Positions 24,383 through 31,819 of a stretch of 36,228 bases of DNA are shown piece by piece. The notes under the pieces are model-generated. The model was not told the DNA's origin. It made no database searches and saw only the letters and a program-made list of their open reading frames with translations. The stretch is taken from the NCBI GenBank assembly GCA_019237325.1, contig JAFAHI010000353.1, forward strand, positions 1 to 36,228, written 5' to 3'. The position numbers and the translations under genes were made by a program. Source of the stretch: Verrucomicrobiota bacterium. Its GTDB lineage: Bacteria > Verrucomicrobiota > Verrucomicrobiia > Chthoniobacterales > JAFAMB01. Each line of letters begins with the position of its first letter. Position 1 is the stretch's first letter.

Positions 24383-24466
24383 GAGCTCCGTTAGGGGCGA
24401 TATCTCAATCACAGGCGGCCATCTCGGCTAACCCTCGCTGTCCCAGGTTGCTCCTAACGGAGCTAG
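24383..24466. repeat. GCTCC-type palindromic repeat, copy 3
   Basis: GCTCCGTTAGGGGC from 24385 and GCTCCTAACGGAGCT from 24450 are inverted copies. Their starts are 65 bases apart, exactly as for the inner pair of the copy near 17.1 kb, and the intervening sequence keeps a similar GTCCCAGGTTGCTCC-like right end. Both motifs are themselves hairpins. Apart from this, the 304-base gap 24223-24526 shows only TTTTTGGAACGGTTCG near 24240. Confidence 0.75.
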
Positions 24467-24526
24467 TTTCATTTTGATCCTAGCATCTAGATAGATGCTG
24501 CTTCTTTGGAGCCAGGAAGACCGAAC

Positions 24527-24709
24527 CTAACTTTCAAGAATGTGCCGCACCTCATCTGCACTTTTGCCTAACTTCTTTTGAAGCCGGCCAATGAGTTCGT
24601 CGTCTTTCCCCTCGGCATATTTTAAATCGTCATCCGTTAACTGAGCGTACTTTTGTTTGAGCTTACCTTTGATTTCGTTCCAAGAGCGTTTGAATTTAAG
24701 CTTGTTCAT
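24527..24709 (-). CDS. CsbD-family stress protein
   Basis: A 60-residue CsbD-like protein, a family of small, highly charged, stress-induced proteins of unknown mechanism. Seen: WNEIKGKLKQKYAQLTDDDL (residues 10-29), the diagnostic W-x-x-x-KG-x-x-K...W/Y-x-x-LTDDDL pattern, then EGKDDELIGRLQKKLGKSADEV. Start ATG 24709 is chosen because CsbD homology begins there; a longer frame upstream (to 24988) is a chance extension through the neighbouring gene in another frame. It follows the lmo0937-like gene by 80 bases on the same strand, a common pairing of small stress genes. Confidence 0.93.
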   Translation of the reverse strand: MNKLKFKRSWNEIKGKLKQKYAQLTDDDLKYAEGKDDELIGRLQKKLGKSADEVRHILES

Positions 24710-24789
24710 ATTGATAATTCGTAGCGAGACTGATGGCTGGCTGTGAACATGAACATTTACATCGCAACTTGATTTGCGATTTCTACTAG

Positions 24790-24933
24790 TCAGGGTGTCC
24801 GACCGGTCACCAACCGGATAACAAGTACGATTACGGCAATTACTAAGAGGATATGAATGAAACCTCCAGCCACATGTCCGATGAACCCAAGTAGCCAGAG
24901 CACGAGTAGAATGACGAAAATAGTCCAAAGCAT
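24790..24933 (-). CDS. lmo0937-like (DUF5670) mini membrane protein
   Basis: A 47-residue membrane protein that is too short for ordinary ORF cut-offs. Reading the minus strand from ATG 24933 gives MLWTIFVILLVLWLLGFIGH, then VAGGFIHILLVIAVIVLVIR and LVTGRTP, stop TGA at 24790-24792. Two hydrophobic helices flank a short G-H-V-A-G-G turn, the exact pattern of the lmo0937/DUF5670 family. AGAAGGAAAG lies directly upstream of the ATG as a strong ribosome site. The gene precedes the CsbD-like gene, and the two are probably one small stress operon. A longer frame on the same strand (24843-25046) is out of frame and rejected. Confidence 0.92.
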   Translation of the reverse strand: MLWTIFVILLVLWLLGFIGHVAGGFIHILLVIAVIVLVIRLVTGRTP

Positions 24934-25024
24934 AACTTTCCTTCTGTGTCGCCGAACTGGCGTACAGCTGGATTTCGCGTAGCGTCATCTAAGTGGATTG
25001 CTGCAACCTGAATGAAAAGAACCA

Positions 25025-25675
25025 ATGGAGGTAATCTTAGAAACACATCGGGTTTTTCTCTTGTCGCCGGCCAATGTTGTAGGAAGACGCGCTCAGATTT
25101 TGCTGAATACAGAGGCGCCTTTCGCGCTGGCTCGTAGGCTGCATGCCGGCGACGCGGTTACATTGGGAGAAGCTTTCAGTTTTATGAGCGGGCTTTATTT
25201 TCGCGGTAAATTGGCGTATGCGCGCGCCTTTGCCCACCCGCCCCAGGGACTGGCTGGTGCGTATGCAATCACCAGTAACCGCGGCTTGCTTCCGGTCGAT
25301 ACGGTCATAACCACGGAGGAGTTAGGTTCGTTTGCCGGGGCGCCGATTGACGTCCAGAACAAAGCGTATAGCGAGCCATTGGTACGAACTGCGCTGGCGC
25401 TGGCCAACGCTTGCCCAAGCAATTGCCCCGTTATCCTACTAGGAAGTATTGCATCTCGAAAATATACTGACCATCTCCTTCCAGTCTTCGGTAGTAACCT
25501 GCATTTCCCGTTGGAATTTGTTGGTCGGGGAGATATGAGCCGTGGCGGCCTCTTGCTTAGAAGTGCGGCTGCGAATCAAATGCTGAACCATGTCCCCATT
25601 GCCGGTGCCTTGTTAAGAGGCGAACGGCCACCGAAGCTGACGCCGGTGAAAACGAACCGCAGAACGGGAGATTAA
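25025..25675 (+). CDS. Conserved-looking protein of unknown function (216 aa)
   Basis: I cannot assign a family. The 216-residue product looks soluble. Seen: LLSPANVVGRRAQILLN near the start, a MSGLYFRGKLAYARAFAHPPQG block (54-75), then AYAITSNRGLLPVDTVIT, VILLGSIASRKYTDHLLPVFG and the striking HFPLEFVGRGDMSRGGLLLR (about 165-184) followed by RPPKL near the C-terminus. The G-R-G-D-M-S-R-G-G run and the R-G-K-x-x-YAR run look like conserved motif positions in an enzyme or nucleotide-binding protein. Start ATG 25025 lies 91 bases from the divergent lmo0937-like gene. A four-arm palindromic element follows it. Confidence 0.75.
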   Translation: MEVILETHRVFLLSPANVVGRRAQILLNTEAPFALARRLHAGDAVTLGEAFSFMSGLYFRGKLAYARAFAHPPQGLAGAYAITSNRGLLPVDTVITTEELGSFAGAPIDVQNKAYSEPLVRTALALANACPSNCPVILLGSIASRKYTDHLLPVFGSNLHFPLEFVGRGDMSRGGLLLRSAAANQMLNHVPIAGALLRGERPPKLTPVKTNRRTGD

Positions 25676-25747
25676 GATCCGCCGATTACGCGACCCAAAA
25701 ATCTTTCGGACTAACCGTGCACGGATTTCTTTCAAAGCGGTTTTGAA

Positions 25748-26033
25748 CCTGGAGGGGAGCCGCTTTTGACCGCCGCAATACCGCTAGCATGATCGCGCGA
25801 AAAATCGAGACACCACCGCACGTTATGTAGCAGGCGGCTCCCGGAAACGTCTCCACGCTTGAACAACCCGCAACGTGTCCGATCGGACGAACCAACGGAA
25901 ATGATCCAGGAGATTGCGACACCAGGAGACGTTCGCGGGAGCCGCCTGCCAACACATCTCACCCCAACAGACACTAAAACTTAGTGAATACGGGTTTAAG
26001 TCAGGCCACGCTGTAAAGCGGCTCCCCTCCAGG
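25748..26033. repeat. Four-arm palindromic element, GGGAGCCGC core, copy E1
   Basis: Outer arms CCTGGAGGGGAGCCGCTTT (25748-25766) and its perfect 19-base inverse (26015-26033). Inner arms 25831-25854 and 25925-25948 are inverse copies matching at 22 of 24 positions. The shared core GGGAGCCGC runs plus 25755-25763, minus 25834-25842, plus 25937-25945, minus 26018-26026, with gaps of 70, 94 and 72 bases. The intervening sequences do not pair with each other. It occupies most of the 470-base gap before the L,D-transpeptidase gene; the rest of the gap shows nothing else. Confidence 0.88.
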
Positions 26034-26145
26034 CGCTGGGACCGGCGCCTGCTTGAATCGAAAGAAGCCCTAGTATAGTTCGCGTACTCTATGGAGGATC
26101 GAATACGACCAAGGACTCTGCGCGATCCGAATTTGGTTGAAGAGT

Positions 26146-27147
26146 ATGCGTCATGGAGTTCGGTTGTTAGCGCCCGTTTTTTGGGGGGTCATGATGCTAA
26201 ACGTTTCTCGGTTGTCAGGCTTCGAGAACCGATCTTCGCAGCCACCGGATATCTCAAGCGCTTCCCCCACTCACGATCGTGAAACGATCATACGTCTCAA
26301 GATTTTTTTAGACCAGCATTCCTTTGGGCCGGGAGAAATCGATGATCGCTGGACTGATCTCTGCGCGAACGCACTGCGACTTTATCAAGTCACGAACGGC
26401 AGTGGCGCCCCCGGGATCGACTCGGAGTTAAAGCAACAATTGAGCAATCTCACGCCGCTCTACGTGAGTTACCAGATCAAGTCCGATGATTCGGCTTGGG
26501 TGGGTAAATCTCCACAGAAGCCTGCCGCTCAGGCGAAGCGTAAGTTTATGCCTTATCCGTCGATCGCTGATTTCGTTGCCGAGCGTTTTCATACCAACCT
26601 GTCATTTCTGGCCAATCTAAATCGGGGAAAGAATCTCGGTGAATTGCGCCCTGGCGATACCGTGCAGGTCCCCAATGTATCTCCTTTGGAGCTTTCGGGG
26701 CTTAAGGAAGCCGATGATGTTCCGCCCAGACCGGCGCTTAAGACTCGCCGCGTCGAGATTGATACCAAAAGCAAAACTTTAACCATTACGGACGGCGGGA
26801 AAATATTAGCCGCATTCCCGATCACTCCAGGCTCAAAGCAGCTGCCGGCTCCGATTGGAACCTGGCAAATAGTGAAAATAGCAACTTTGCCATGGTTTCG
26901 ATGGGACAAAGCAATGCTGATGCATGGCAAACGCAGTGGAAATTTTCATACCATTCCTCCCGGACCTAGAAACGAGGTGGGTCTGGTCTGGATCGGTCTT
27001 AACAAGAAAGGCATCGGAATTCATGGGACCAATAACCCCGACTCGATTGGCCACTCCGCCAGCCATGGCTGTATCCGTCTGGCGAATTGGGATGCGGTCC
27101 GGGTGCTGAATGCGGTGACACAGGGAGTGACGGCTGAGATCAAGTGA
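26146..27147 (+). CDS. L,D-transpeptidase (YkuD) with PG-binding and LysM-like parts
   Basis: A 333-residue cell-wall enzyme that forms 3-3 peptide cross-links or anchors proteins to peptidoglycan. Seen: an N-terminal hydrophobic signal or anchor (LLAPVFWGVMMLNV), a putative peptidoglycan-binding helical segment (about 47-85), a LysM-like segment (SIADFVAERFHTNLSFLANLN with LRPGDTVQVPN, about 139-178), and a YkuD domain with His293 in IHGTNNP and the catalytic SHGCIRL (His307, Cys309). ATG 26146 is preferred over TTG 26137; no strong ribosome site. The gene is bracketed by two copies of the same four-arm palindromic element, 113 bases before and 40-70 bases after it. Confidence 0.92.
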   Translation: MRHGVRLLAPVFWGVMMLNVSRLSGFENRSSQPPDISSASPTHDRETIIRLKIFLDQHSFGPGEIDDRWTDLCANALRLYQVTNGSGAPGIDSELKQQLSNLTPLYVSYQIKSDDSAWVGKSPQKPAAQAKRKFMPYPSIADFVAERFHTNLSFLANLNRGKNLGELRPGDTVQVPNVSPLELSGLKEADDVPPRPALKTRRVEIDTKSKTLTITDGGKILAAFPITPGSKQLPAPIGTWQIVKIATLPWFRWDKAMLMHGKRSGNFHTIPPGPRNEVGLVWIGLNKKGIGIHGTNNPDSIGHSASHGCIRLANWDAVRVLNAVTQGVTAEIK

Positions 27148-27186
27148 CGGCACTGAATCGTGAGACGTGAAAGGTGAAAAGTGAAA

Positions 27187-27533
27187 GGTCACGTCGCCGA
27201 GCGAGGTCAGAGCCGAACGCCTGGAGGGGAGCCGCTTTTAACCGGTCTCAGACCAACCGCATTAATCGCGCGAAAATTCCGGCATTTACCTAGAGGTTCC
27301 ATAACAGGCGGCTCCCGGGAACGTTTCGTCGCATGCCATGTACTATCGGTGTCTCGCACGGTTTTCGTGGTACCAAAGGGTGATGGTACGCGCTGGGTAG
27401 TTTCCGGGAGCCGCCTGCTATCTAACGGTTTAGCCATTTTGCACGATAAGGAGAAACTCGCGCTGGGTTTAGCAACGGTTTGGAGCGGCTCCCCTCCAGG
27501 CCCTTGGCTCAGATCTCGCTCGGCGACGTGACC
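27187..27533. repeat. Four-arm palindromic element, GGGAGCCGC core, copy E2 with extra outer arms
   Basis: Same architecture as E1. Arms: CCTGGAGGGGAGCCGCTTT at 27220-27238 and its inverse at 27482-27500 (17 of 19); inner arms CAGGCGGCTCCCGGGAAC at 27305-27322 and 27400-27417 (17 of 18). Core GGGAGCCGC runs plus 27227-27235, minus 27308-27316, plus 27406-27414, minus 27485-27493; gaps 72, 89 and 70. In addition a perfect 19-base outermost pair, GGTCACGTCGCCGAGCGAG at 27187-27205 and its inverse at 27515-27533, encloses the whole; E1 lacks it. It fills the gap 27148-27603, apart from a GTGAAAGGTGAAAAGTGAAAG simple repeat (27167-27187). Confidence 0.9.
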
Positions 27534-27603
27534 AATCACCAATCGCGTCCCGCTGTTCCCACAGGTCCGAAGTTCCTGAATCCTTCGAATTACTTAGTAG
27601 CCG

Positions 27604-28629
27604 ATGAAGAATGGTAATTCTCCAAGAGTGATCGTGGTTACCGGTGCTTCTGCCGGTCTCGGTCGCGCGATTGTACAGGCGTTCGCCAAGAATGAAGGGG
27701 CGAGAATTGGTCTGATCGCCCGTGGCAAGGAGCGTCTTGAAGCCGCCAAATGCAATGTGGAAGAGTTGGGCGGCGAGGCATTAATTCTGCAGGCCGATGT
27801 TGCCGATGCCAGCGCGATCGAAGCGGCAGCCGAAAAAGTAGAGTCTGAATTCGGGCCGATTGATGTGTGGGTCAACAACGCGATGACCAGCGTGTTTTCG
27901 GCGATAAAAGAAATGACGGCGGCTGAATTTAAGCGAGTGACAGAGGTTACGTATCTCGGTTTCGTGAATGGCAGCCTGGCGGCGCTTAGGCGGATGTTGC
28001 CCCGTGATCGGGGCGTCATTATTCAGGTGGGCAGCGCCTTGGCTTATCGCGGTATCCCGCTGCAAGCGGCGTATTGTGCCAGCAAGCATGCAATCCAAGG
28101 TTTTGTTGATTCGCTGCGGAGTGAACTCATACATGACAGAAGCCACGTCCGGGTCACCATGGTTCAAATGCCGGCCATGAATACGCCGCAGTTTGATTGG
28201 GTAAAAAGCCATCTCGAAAAACGAGCGCAGCCGGTGCCGCCAATCTATCAGCCGGAAATAGGGGCTGCCGCGGTCGTGTACGCTTCTCGCCATCCGCGGC
28301 GGGAGATATTTGTCGGGATGCCGACTGTAAAAGCCATTGTTGGCAACAGGCTCTTTCCTGGGCTTTTGGACCACTATCTGGCACGTGCTGCTTTTGAAGG
28401 ACAGCAGACGGAAGAACCAGAGGACCCGAACCGCCTTTCCAATCTTTATGAGCCGGCGCCAGGCGATCATGGAGCACATGGTCGATTCGATGCGAAAGCG
28501 CATACTAGTAGCCCGCAGCTTTGGACCAGTCTTCACCGCAAGGCTTTGATCAGTTTGGTTCTCTGCGGCTTGGCGACAATCGGATTGGGTTGGCTTAAAC
28601 GCCAAACGCTTTCAAAAAAGATCAGTTAG
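27604..28629 (+). CDS. SDR oxidoreductase with C-terminal membrane anchor
   Basis: A 341-residue short-chain dehydrogenase. Seen: cofactor motif TGASAGLG (13-20), acidic Asp65 region QADVAD, WVNNAM (89-94), catalytic Ser144, Tyr157 and Lys161 (YCASK). After the SDR core (to about 250) comes a region typical of the DhrS7B-like/YqjQ-type membrane SDRs: PEIGAAAVVYASRHPRRE, then a polar linker and a single C-terminal hydrophobic helix (ALISLVLCGLATIGLGWL, about 313-330) ending in KR. It probably acts on a hydrophobic alcohol or ketone at the inner membrane. ATG 27604 follows the E2 element by 70 bases. Confidence 0.9.
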   Translation: MKNGNSPRVIVVTGASAGLGRAIVQAFAKNEGARIGLIARGKERLEAAKCNVEELGGEALILQADVADASAIEAAAEKVESEFGPIDVWVNNAMTSVFSAIKEMTAAEFKRVTEVTYLGFVNGSLAALRRMLPRDRGVIIQVGSALAYRGIPLQAAYCASKHAIQGFVDSLRSELIHDRSHVRVTMVQMPAMNTPQFDWVKSHLEKRAQPVPPIYQPEIGAAAVVYASRHPRREIFVGMPTVKAIVGNRLFPGLLDHYLARAAFEGQQTEEPEDPNRLSNLYEPAPGDHGAHGRFDAKAHTSSPQLWTSLHRKALISLVLCGLATIGLGWLKRQTLSKKIS

Positions 28630-28767
28630 TCCCTTCGGGCCAGGTCGCTTCGCGGCTGGTTCCCTACCGTCCGAACATCAGGTGTGATGCGAATATAATG
28701 ACGTAGAGGATTCGCAATCGCTTGCGATTAAAGACGAGCGGTGTCTCGAAATGGCGAAGCCCGTACT

Positions 28768-28926
28768 ATGACGACAACTAGACAACGTACCGCGGCGCGA
28801 AAGAACATTAAAAGGGCTGCTGGCGCGGCCAAGCGGAAGCGAACGATTTCCCACCTACCAAAAAATGTCAGGACCGCTCTGGGAAAAGAAGGAGCCAAAG
28901 CAGCTCGTAAGAAGCGGGCGAGCTAG
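28768..28926 (+). CDS. Small Lys/Arg/Ala-rich basic protein
   Basis: A 52-residue, extremely basic protein: MTTTRQRTAARKNIKRAA, GAAKRKRTISHLPKNVRT, ALGKEGAKAARKKRAS. ATG 28768 is preferred over GTG 28741, which would add nine unlikely residues. Composition (Arg/Lys/Ala) suggests a nucleic-acid-binding or histone-H1-tail-like peptide. Short proteins of this kind (T-R-Q-R-x-A-A-x-x-N-I-x-K-A, then K-R-K-R-T-I-x-H-L-P-K) are, from memory, found as hypotheticals in soil bacteria. It is 32 bases upstream of the PPC-domain DNA-binding-type protein and likely co-transcribed. Confidence 0.75.
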   Translation: MTTTRQRTAARKNIKRAAGAAKRKRTISHLPKNVRTALGKEGAKAARKKRAS

Positions 28927-28958
28927 CCAGAAAACGACCTATTTGGAAGGCCCATAAA

Positions 28959-29429
28959 ATGAGAACCAAATTAATCGACGATCCGGTCCACGACGCCGGA
29001 GCAGGCAGCCAACAGACCTTTGCGCTCATTTTTGACACGGGTGACCGGGTGATTTCGGGTTTGAAAGCGTTTGCTGAAGAACAGCATCTGGCTGCGAGCC
29101 ACTTCACCGCAATCGGGGCATTCAAGGATGTCACCCTCGGATACTTCGACTGGGAAAAAAAGGATTACGTCAAGATCCCAATTCGCGAACAGGTCGAGGT
29201 TCTCTCTTTGGTTGGTGACGTTACGATTAGCGAGGGTAAACCGAATATCCATGCCCATGTCGTCCTTGGAAGGCGTGACGCTTCGACCTGTGGCGGCCAT
29301 CTCATGGAAGCTGAAGCACGTCCCACGCTCGAGGTAATCCTGACGGAGTCTCCTGCCCATTTAGAACGGCGATTCGATAAAAACGCCGGTCTGGCTTTGA
29401 TATCAACTGAGACGAGCCCGAGAGACTAG
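28959..29429 (+). CDS. PPC/DUF296-domain protein
   Basis: A 156-residue bacterial PPC (plants and prokaryotes conserved, DUF296) domain protein. Seen: TFALIFDTGDRVISGLKAFAEEQHLAASHFTAIGAF, EVLSLVGDVTISEGKPNIHAHVVLG and the diagnostic GGHLMEAEARPTLEVILTE. In plants this domain lies in AT-hook DNA-binding proteins; bacterial single-domain copies form trimers, and their role is not settled, though the H-A-H and G-G-H-L residues could bind metal. It begins 32 bases after the basic peptide and ends directly against the ATG of the DUF1360 gene (no gap), so the three make one operon. Confidence 0.93.
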   Translation: MRTKLIDDPVHDAGAGSQQTFALIFDTGDRVISGLKAFAEEQHLAASHFTAIGAFKDVTLGYFDWEKKDYVKIPIREQVEVLSLVGDVTISEGKPNIHAHVVLGRRDASTCGGHLMEAEARPTLEVILTESPAHLERRFDKNAGLALISTETSPRD

Positions 29430-29933
29430 ATGGGCAGCATGACCATGATTCCGCCGAAGCAGTCGGGTGACGTGCTTATCGACGAGTACGGAGAACAGCA
29501 GCCGTTACCTCAGTTGTCGCTTTTAGTCGGGATCCAGCTCGGAGTGCTCTTCTTTCTCGCGCGCGTGGCCGGAATCCGGCGCTACCCAGCGATACGCATA
29601 GGTGATCTTCTACTGCTCGCGATCGGCACTCACAAGCTTAGCCGCATCGTTGCCAAAGATCGTGTCACCGCTCCGGTGAGAGCTCCGTTTACTCGGTTCA
29701 AGGAAAGGTCCGGCAGCGGGGAAGTGGAAGAGGAGGCGAGGGGCGCGGGATTGCAAGGAGTGATCGGGGAGTTAATCAGTTGCCCCTACTGTATGAGTGT
29801 TTGGATCGCATCCGGACTGTTACTACTGTTTATTGTTGATCAAAAATTAGCTCGGCTCGTCTGCAAATGGCTTGCGATGATTACGGCTTCTCATTTCCTG
29901 CATCGATTCTACGTCCGATTAGAGCCGCAATAA
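29430..29933 (+). CDS. DUF1360 membrane protein
   Basis: A 167-residue protein with the DUF1360 pattern. Seen: hydrophobic segments at about 30-45 and 57-72, the R-x-x-APFTRF loop (LSRIVAKDRVTAPVRAPFTRFKE), an acidic linker, then GELISCPYCMSVWIASGLL, the family's Cys-pair-plus-W signature, and a last hydrophobic helix. The first 30 residues look like a variable tail. ATG 29430 adjoins the preceding stop exactly. The related family in Bacillus includes sporulation YjcA, but the function is unknown. It precedes the GH15 gene by 29 bases. Confidence 0.88.
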   Translation: MGSMTMIPPKQSGDVLIDEYGEQQPLPQLSLLVGIQLGVLFFLARVAGIRRYPAIRIGDLLLLAIGTHKLSRIVAKDRVTAPVRAPFTRFKERSGSGEVEEEARGAGLQGVIGELISCPYCMSVWIASGLLLLFIVDQKLARLVCKWLAMITASHFLHRFYVRLEPQ

Positions 29934-29962
29934 GACAGCCGCGGTACGTCTGGAACCCGTAG

Positions 29963-31819
29963 ATGAATTCAGAAGCGCGCCGGCCGGTAACATTCCCTCC
30001 GATTAATCGCCACGGGGTGATTGGCGATAGACGTACAGGCGCGTTGGTAGCAGCGGATGGCACGCTCGACTGGTTTTGCGTGCCGCACTTCGATGGAAGT
30101 CCTATTTTCAGCGTCTTGCTTGACCCAGAGCGGGGCGGTTTTTGTCGTTTTGGTCCGACGCAATCCCACTTCGGTCGTCAGCACTACCTCCCGGAAAGCG
30201 TCGCCGTAGTAACGACCTGGGGCAAAGAGGCAAGAAACGGATTTATTGAGTTAACCGACGTCATGGCATGGCCCGGAAAGGAGCGTGACCCGTCTCGGCG
30301 TGATTCGCGGGTCATCGTACGGCGACTTCGCACTTGCGGCGCCGCCAACATTTGGTTCGAACTAAGTCCGCGGCGGGGATTCTTGCACCGGCCTGAGGAG
30401 ACTCGACTCACGTCGGATGGAGTCGAGTTTCGCTTTGGTAACGGTGAACTGGCGGCTTGGGCTTCGTTTCCGCTACGAATTGAAGGGTACGCCGCGCAGG
30501 CGGATCTGGAGGTCTTGGACGGCGCGTTATGGGTGGTGATCGCTTGGAATTCACCGCTCGAAAATTGGTCGCTTAAGCAAACAGCGGATCTTTTTGACTG
30601 GGCGTTGAGGTACTGGCGTGAATGGAATGCAGGCTTGACCGTTGATGCTGCTGACTCTCGTGGCCCCGGTTTGCGTCGTTCTGCCATGACCGTTCACCTC
30701 CTTACCCACGCAGAATACGACTGTTCAGTAGCTGCGCTTACTACGTCGCTTCCTGAACGACTTGGCGGAGATCGCAATTATGACTATCGCTTTGCCTGGG
30801 TGCGTGACGCTTCACTGTCATTGGCCTTTCTGGCCCGCCTAGGACAGACTGATGAAGTGCTGTGCTATCTGGACTGGCTCTGCGGCCGCCAGTCCGGCAC
30901 GAGTTCTCCCCTCCAGGTTTGCTATCGGCTAGACGGTAATGTGCGACTCGACGAGATCGATCTTTCCGCGGTGCGTGGTTACGGTGACAGCCGTCCCTGC
31001 CGCTACGGTAATGGCGCGGCCAAACAAAGGCAGATTGGTTCTCTTGCATTCTTTGCGGACTGCGCGCGCATTTACGTTGAAAATGGCGGGGCATGGGCAG
31101 AAAAACATTGGCGCTTGCTCAAGCAGGCTGCCGACTACACGTGCGTGCTGTGGCGCCTCCCTGACAGTGGAATTTGGGAACTACCGGTAGAGGCGCATTA
31201 TGTGGCCAGCAAAGTTTTGAGCTGGGTGGTGCTGGAACGGATCTCTCGAATTGCAAAGCTAACCGGTTTCAATGAAGAGAAGGATTTAGCCCGCTGGTCC
31301 GCGATTGCCGAGGAGATCCACACCGACGTTTTGAGAAGAGGATGGAGCAAGCGGCGAAACGCCTTTGTTCAGCGCTACGATTATGAGGCACTGGATGCCG
31401 CTGTTCTGCTGATTCCCCTGATGGAATTTTTACCGGCTGAAGACCCAAGGGTTGGCGGTACGCTGGCGGCAATCGAACAGGAGTTGGTTATCGACGGCCT
31501 GGTACACCGGTTTGAGCCAGGCGCAACTCTAGGCGGCGATCAATTACCTGTAGGCGACTATGAGGGGGCCTTTCTCCCAGCGACTTTCTGGTACGCCCAC
31601 GCCTTGGCGAAATGTGGACGCGTTGACGAGGCCGAAGTGGTGGTGCAGCGCTGTGAAAGCATCGCCGGCGAGCTAGGCCTCTTTGCTGAAGAGGTTGATG
31701 CCCGCAAACAGACCTTTCTGGGCAACACGCCGCTATTGTTCGCTCACGTGGAATACGCTCGTGCGGTTCGCGAGATAACCGAAGCTCGCCAGCGAAACCG
31801 CATAGCGAAGCTGAAATGA
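29963..31819 (+). CDS. Glycoside hydrolase family 15 (trehalase/glucoamylase-like)
   Basis: A 618-residue cytoplasmic GH15 enzyme that cleaves alpha-glucosidic bonds; this branch contains bacterial trehalases and glucoamylase-like enzymes. Seen: an N-terminal beta-sandwich domain (INRHGVIGDRRTGALVAADGTLDWFCVPHFDGSPIF, GGFCRFGP), then an (alpha/alpha)6 barrel with TTSLPERLGGDRNYDYRFAWVRDASLSL, the GIWE acid motif (PDSGIWELP) with its general-acid Glu, SKVLSWVVLERISRIA, and the C-terminal GDYEGAFLPATFWYAHALAKCGR, where the Glu is the usual general base. The usual R-G after GIWE is replaced by LPVEAHY, which may alter specificity. Its end overlaps the next gene as ATGA. It could recycle stress trehalose (inference). 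Confidence 0.93.
   Translation: MNSEARRPVTFPPINRHGVIGDRRTGALVAADGTLDWFCVPHFDGSPIFSVLLDPERGGFCRFGPTQSHFGRQHYLPESVAVVTTWGKEARNGFIELTDVMAWPGKERDPSRRDSRVIVRRLRTCGAANIWFELSPRRGFLHRPEETRLTSDGVEFRFGNGELAAWASFPLRIEGYAAQADLEVLDGALWVVIAWNSPLENWSLKQTADLFDWALRYWREWNAGLTVDAADSRGPGLRRSAMTVHLLTHAEYDCSVAALTTSLPERLGGDRNYDYRFAWVRDASLSLAFLARLGQTDEVLCYLDWLCGRQSGTSSPLQVCYRLDGNVRLDEIDLSAVRGYGDSRPCRYGNGAAKQRQIGSLAFFADCARIYVENGGAWAEKHWRLLKQAADYTCVLWRLPDSGIWELPVEAHYVASKVLSWVVLERISRIAKLTGFNEEKDLARWSAIAEEIHTDVLRRGWSKRRNAFVQRYDYEALDAAVLLIPLMEFLPAEDPRVGGTLAAIEQELVIDGLVHRFEPGATLGGDQLPVGDYEGAFLPATFWYAHALAKCGRVDEAEVVVQRCESIAGELGLFAEEVDARKQTFLGNTPLLFAHVEYARAVREITEARQRNRIAKLK

Noticed and set aside
24843-25046. 67-codon minus-strand frame over the lmo0937-like gene
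   Set aside because: It is in a different frame from the 47-residue protein, which has both a ribosome site and a clear family pattern.
25686-25974. Two minus-strand frames of 80-89 codons inside the E1 element
   Set aside because: They cover palindromic arms whose symmetry opens frames on both strands; Arg/Ser/Gly-rich composition follows the repeat.
27181-27542. Long frames on both strands across the E2 element (116 and 111 codons)
   Set aside because: The two translations mirror each other because the DNA is a palindrome; this is a repeat signature and not a gene.
27781-28605. 274-codon minus-strand frame opposite the anchored SDR gene
   Set aside because: The plus strand carries an SDR with all catalytic motifs; the minus frame has no family pattern and an atypical His/Arg-rich composition.
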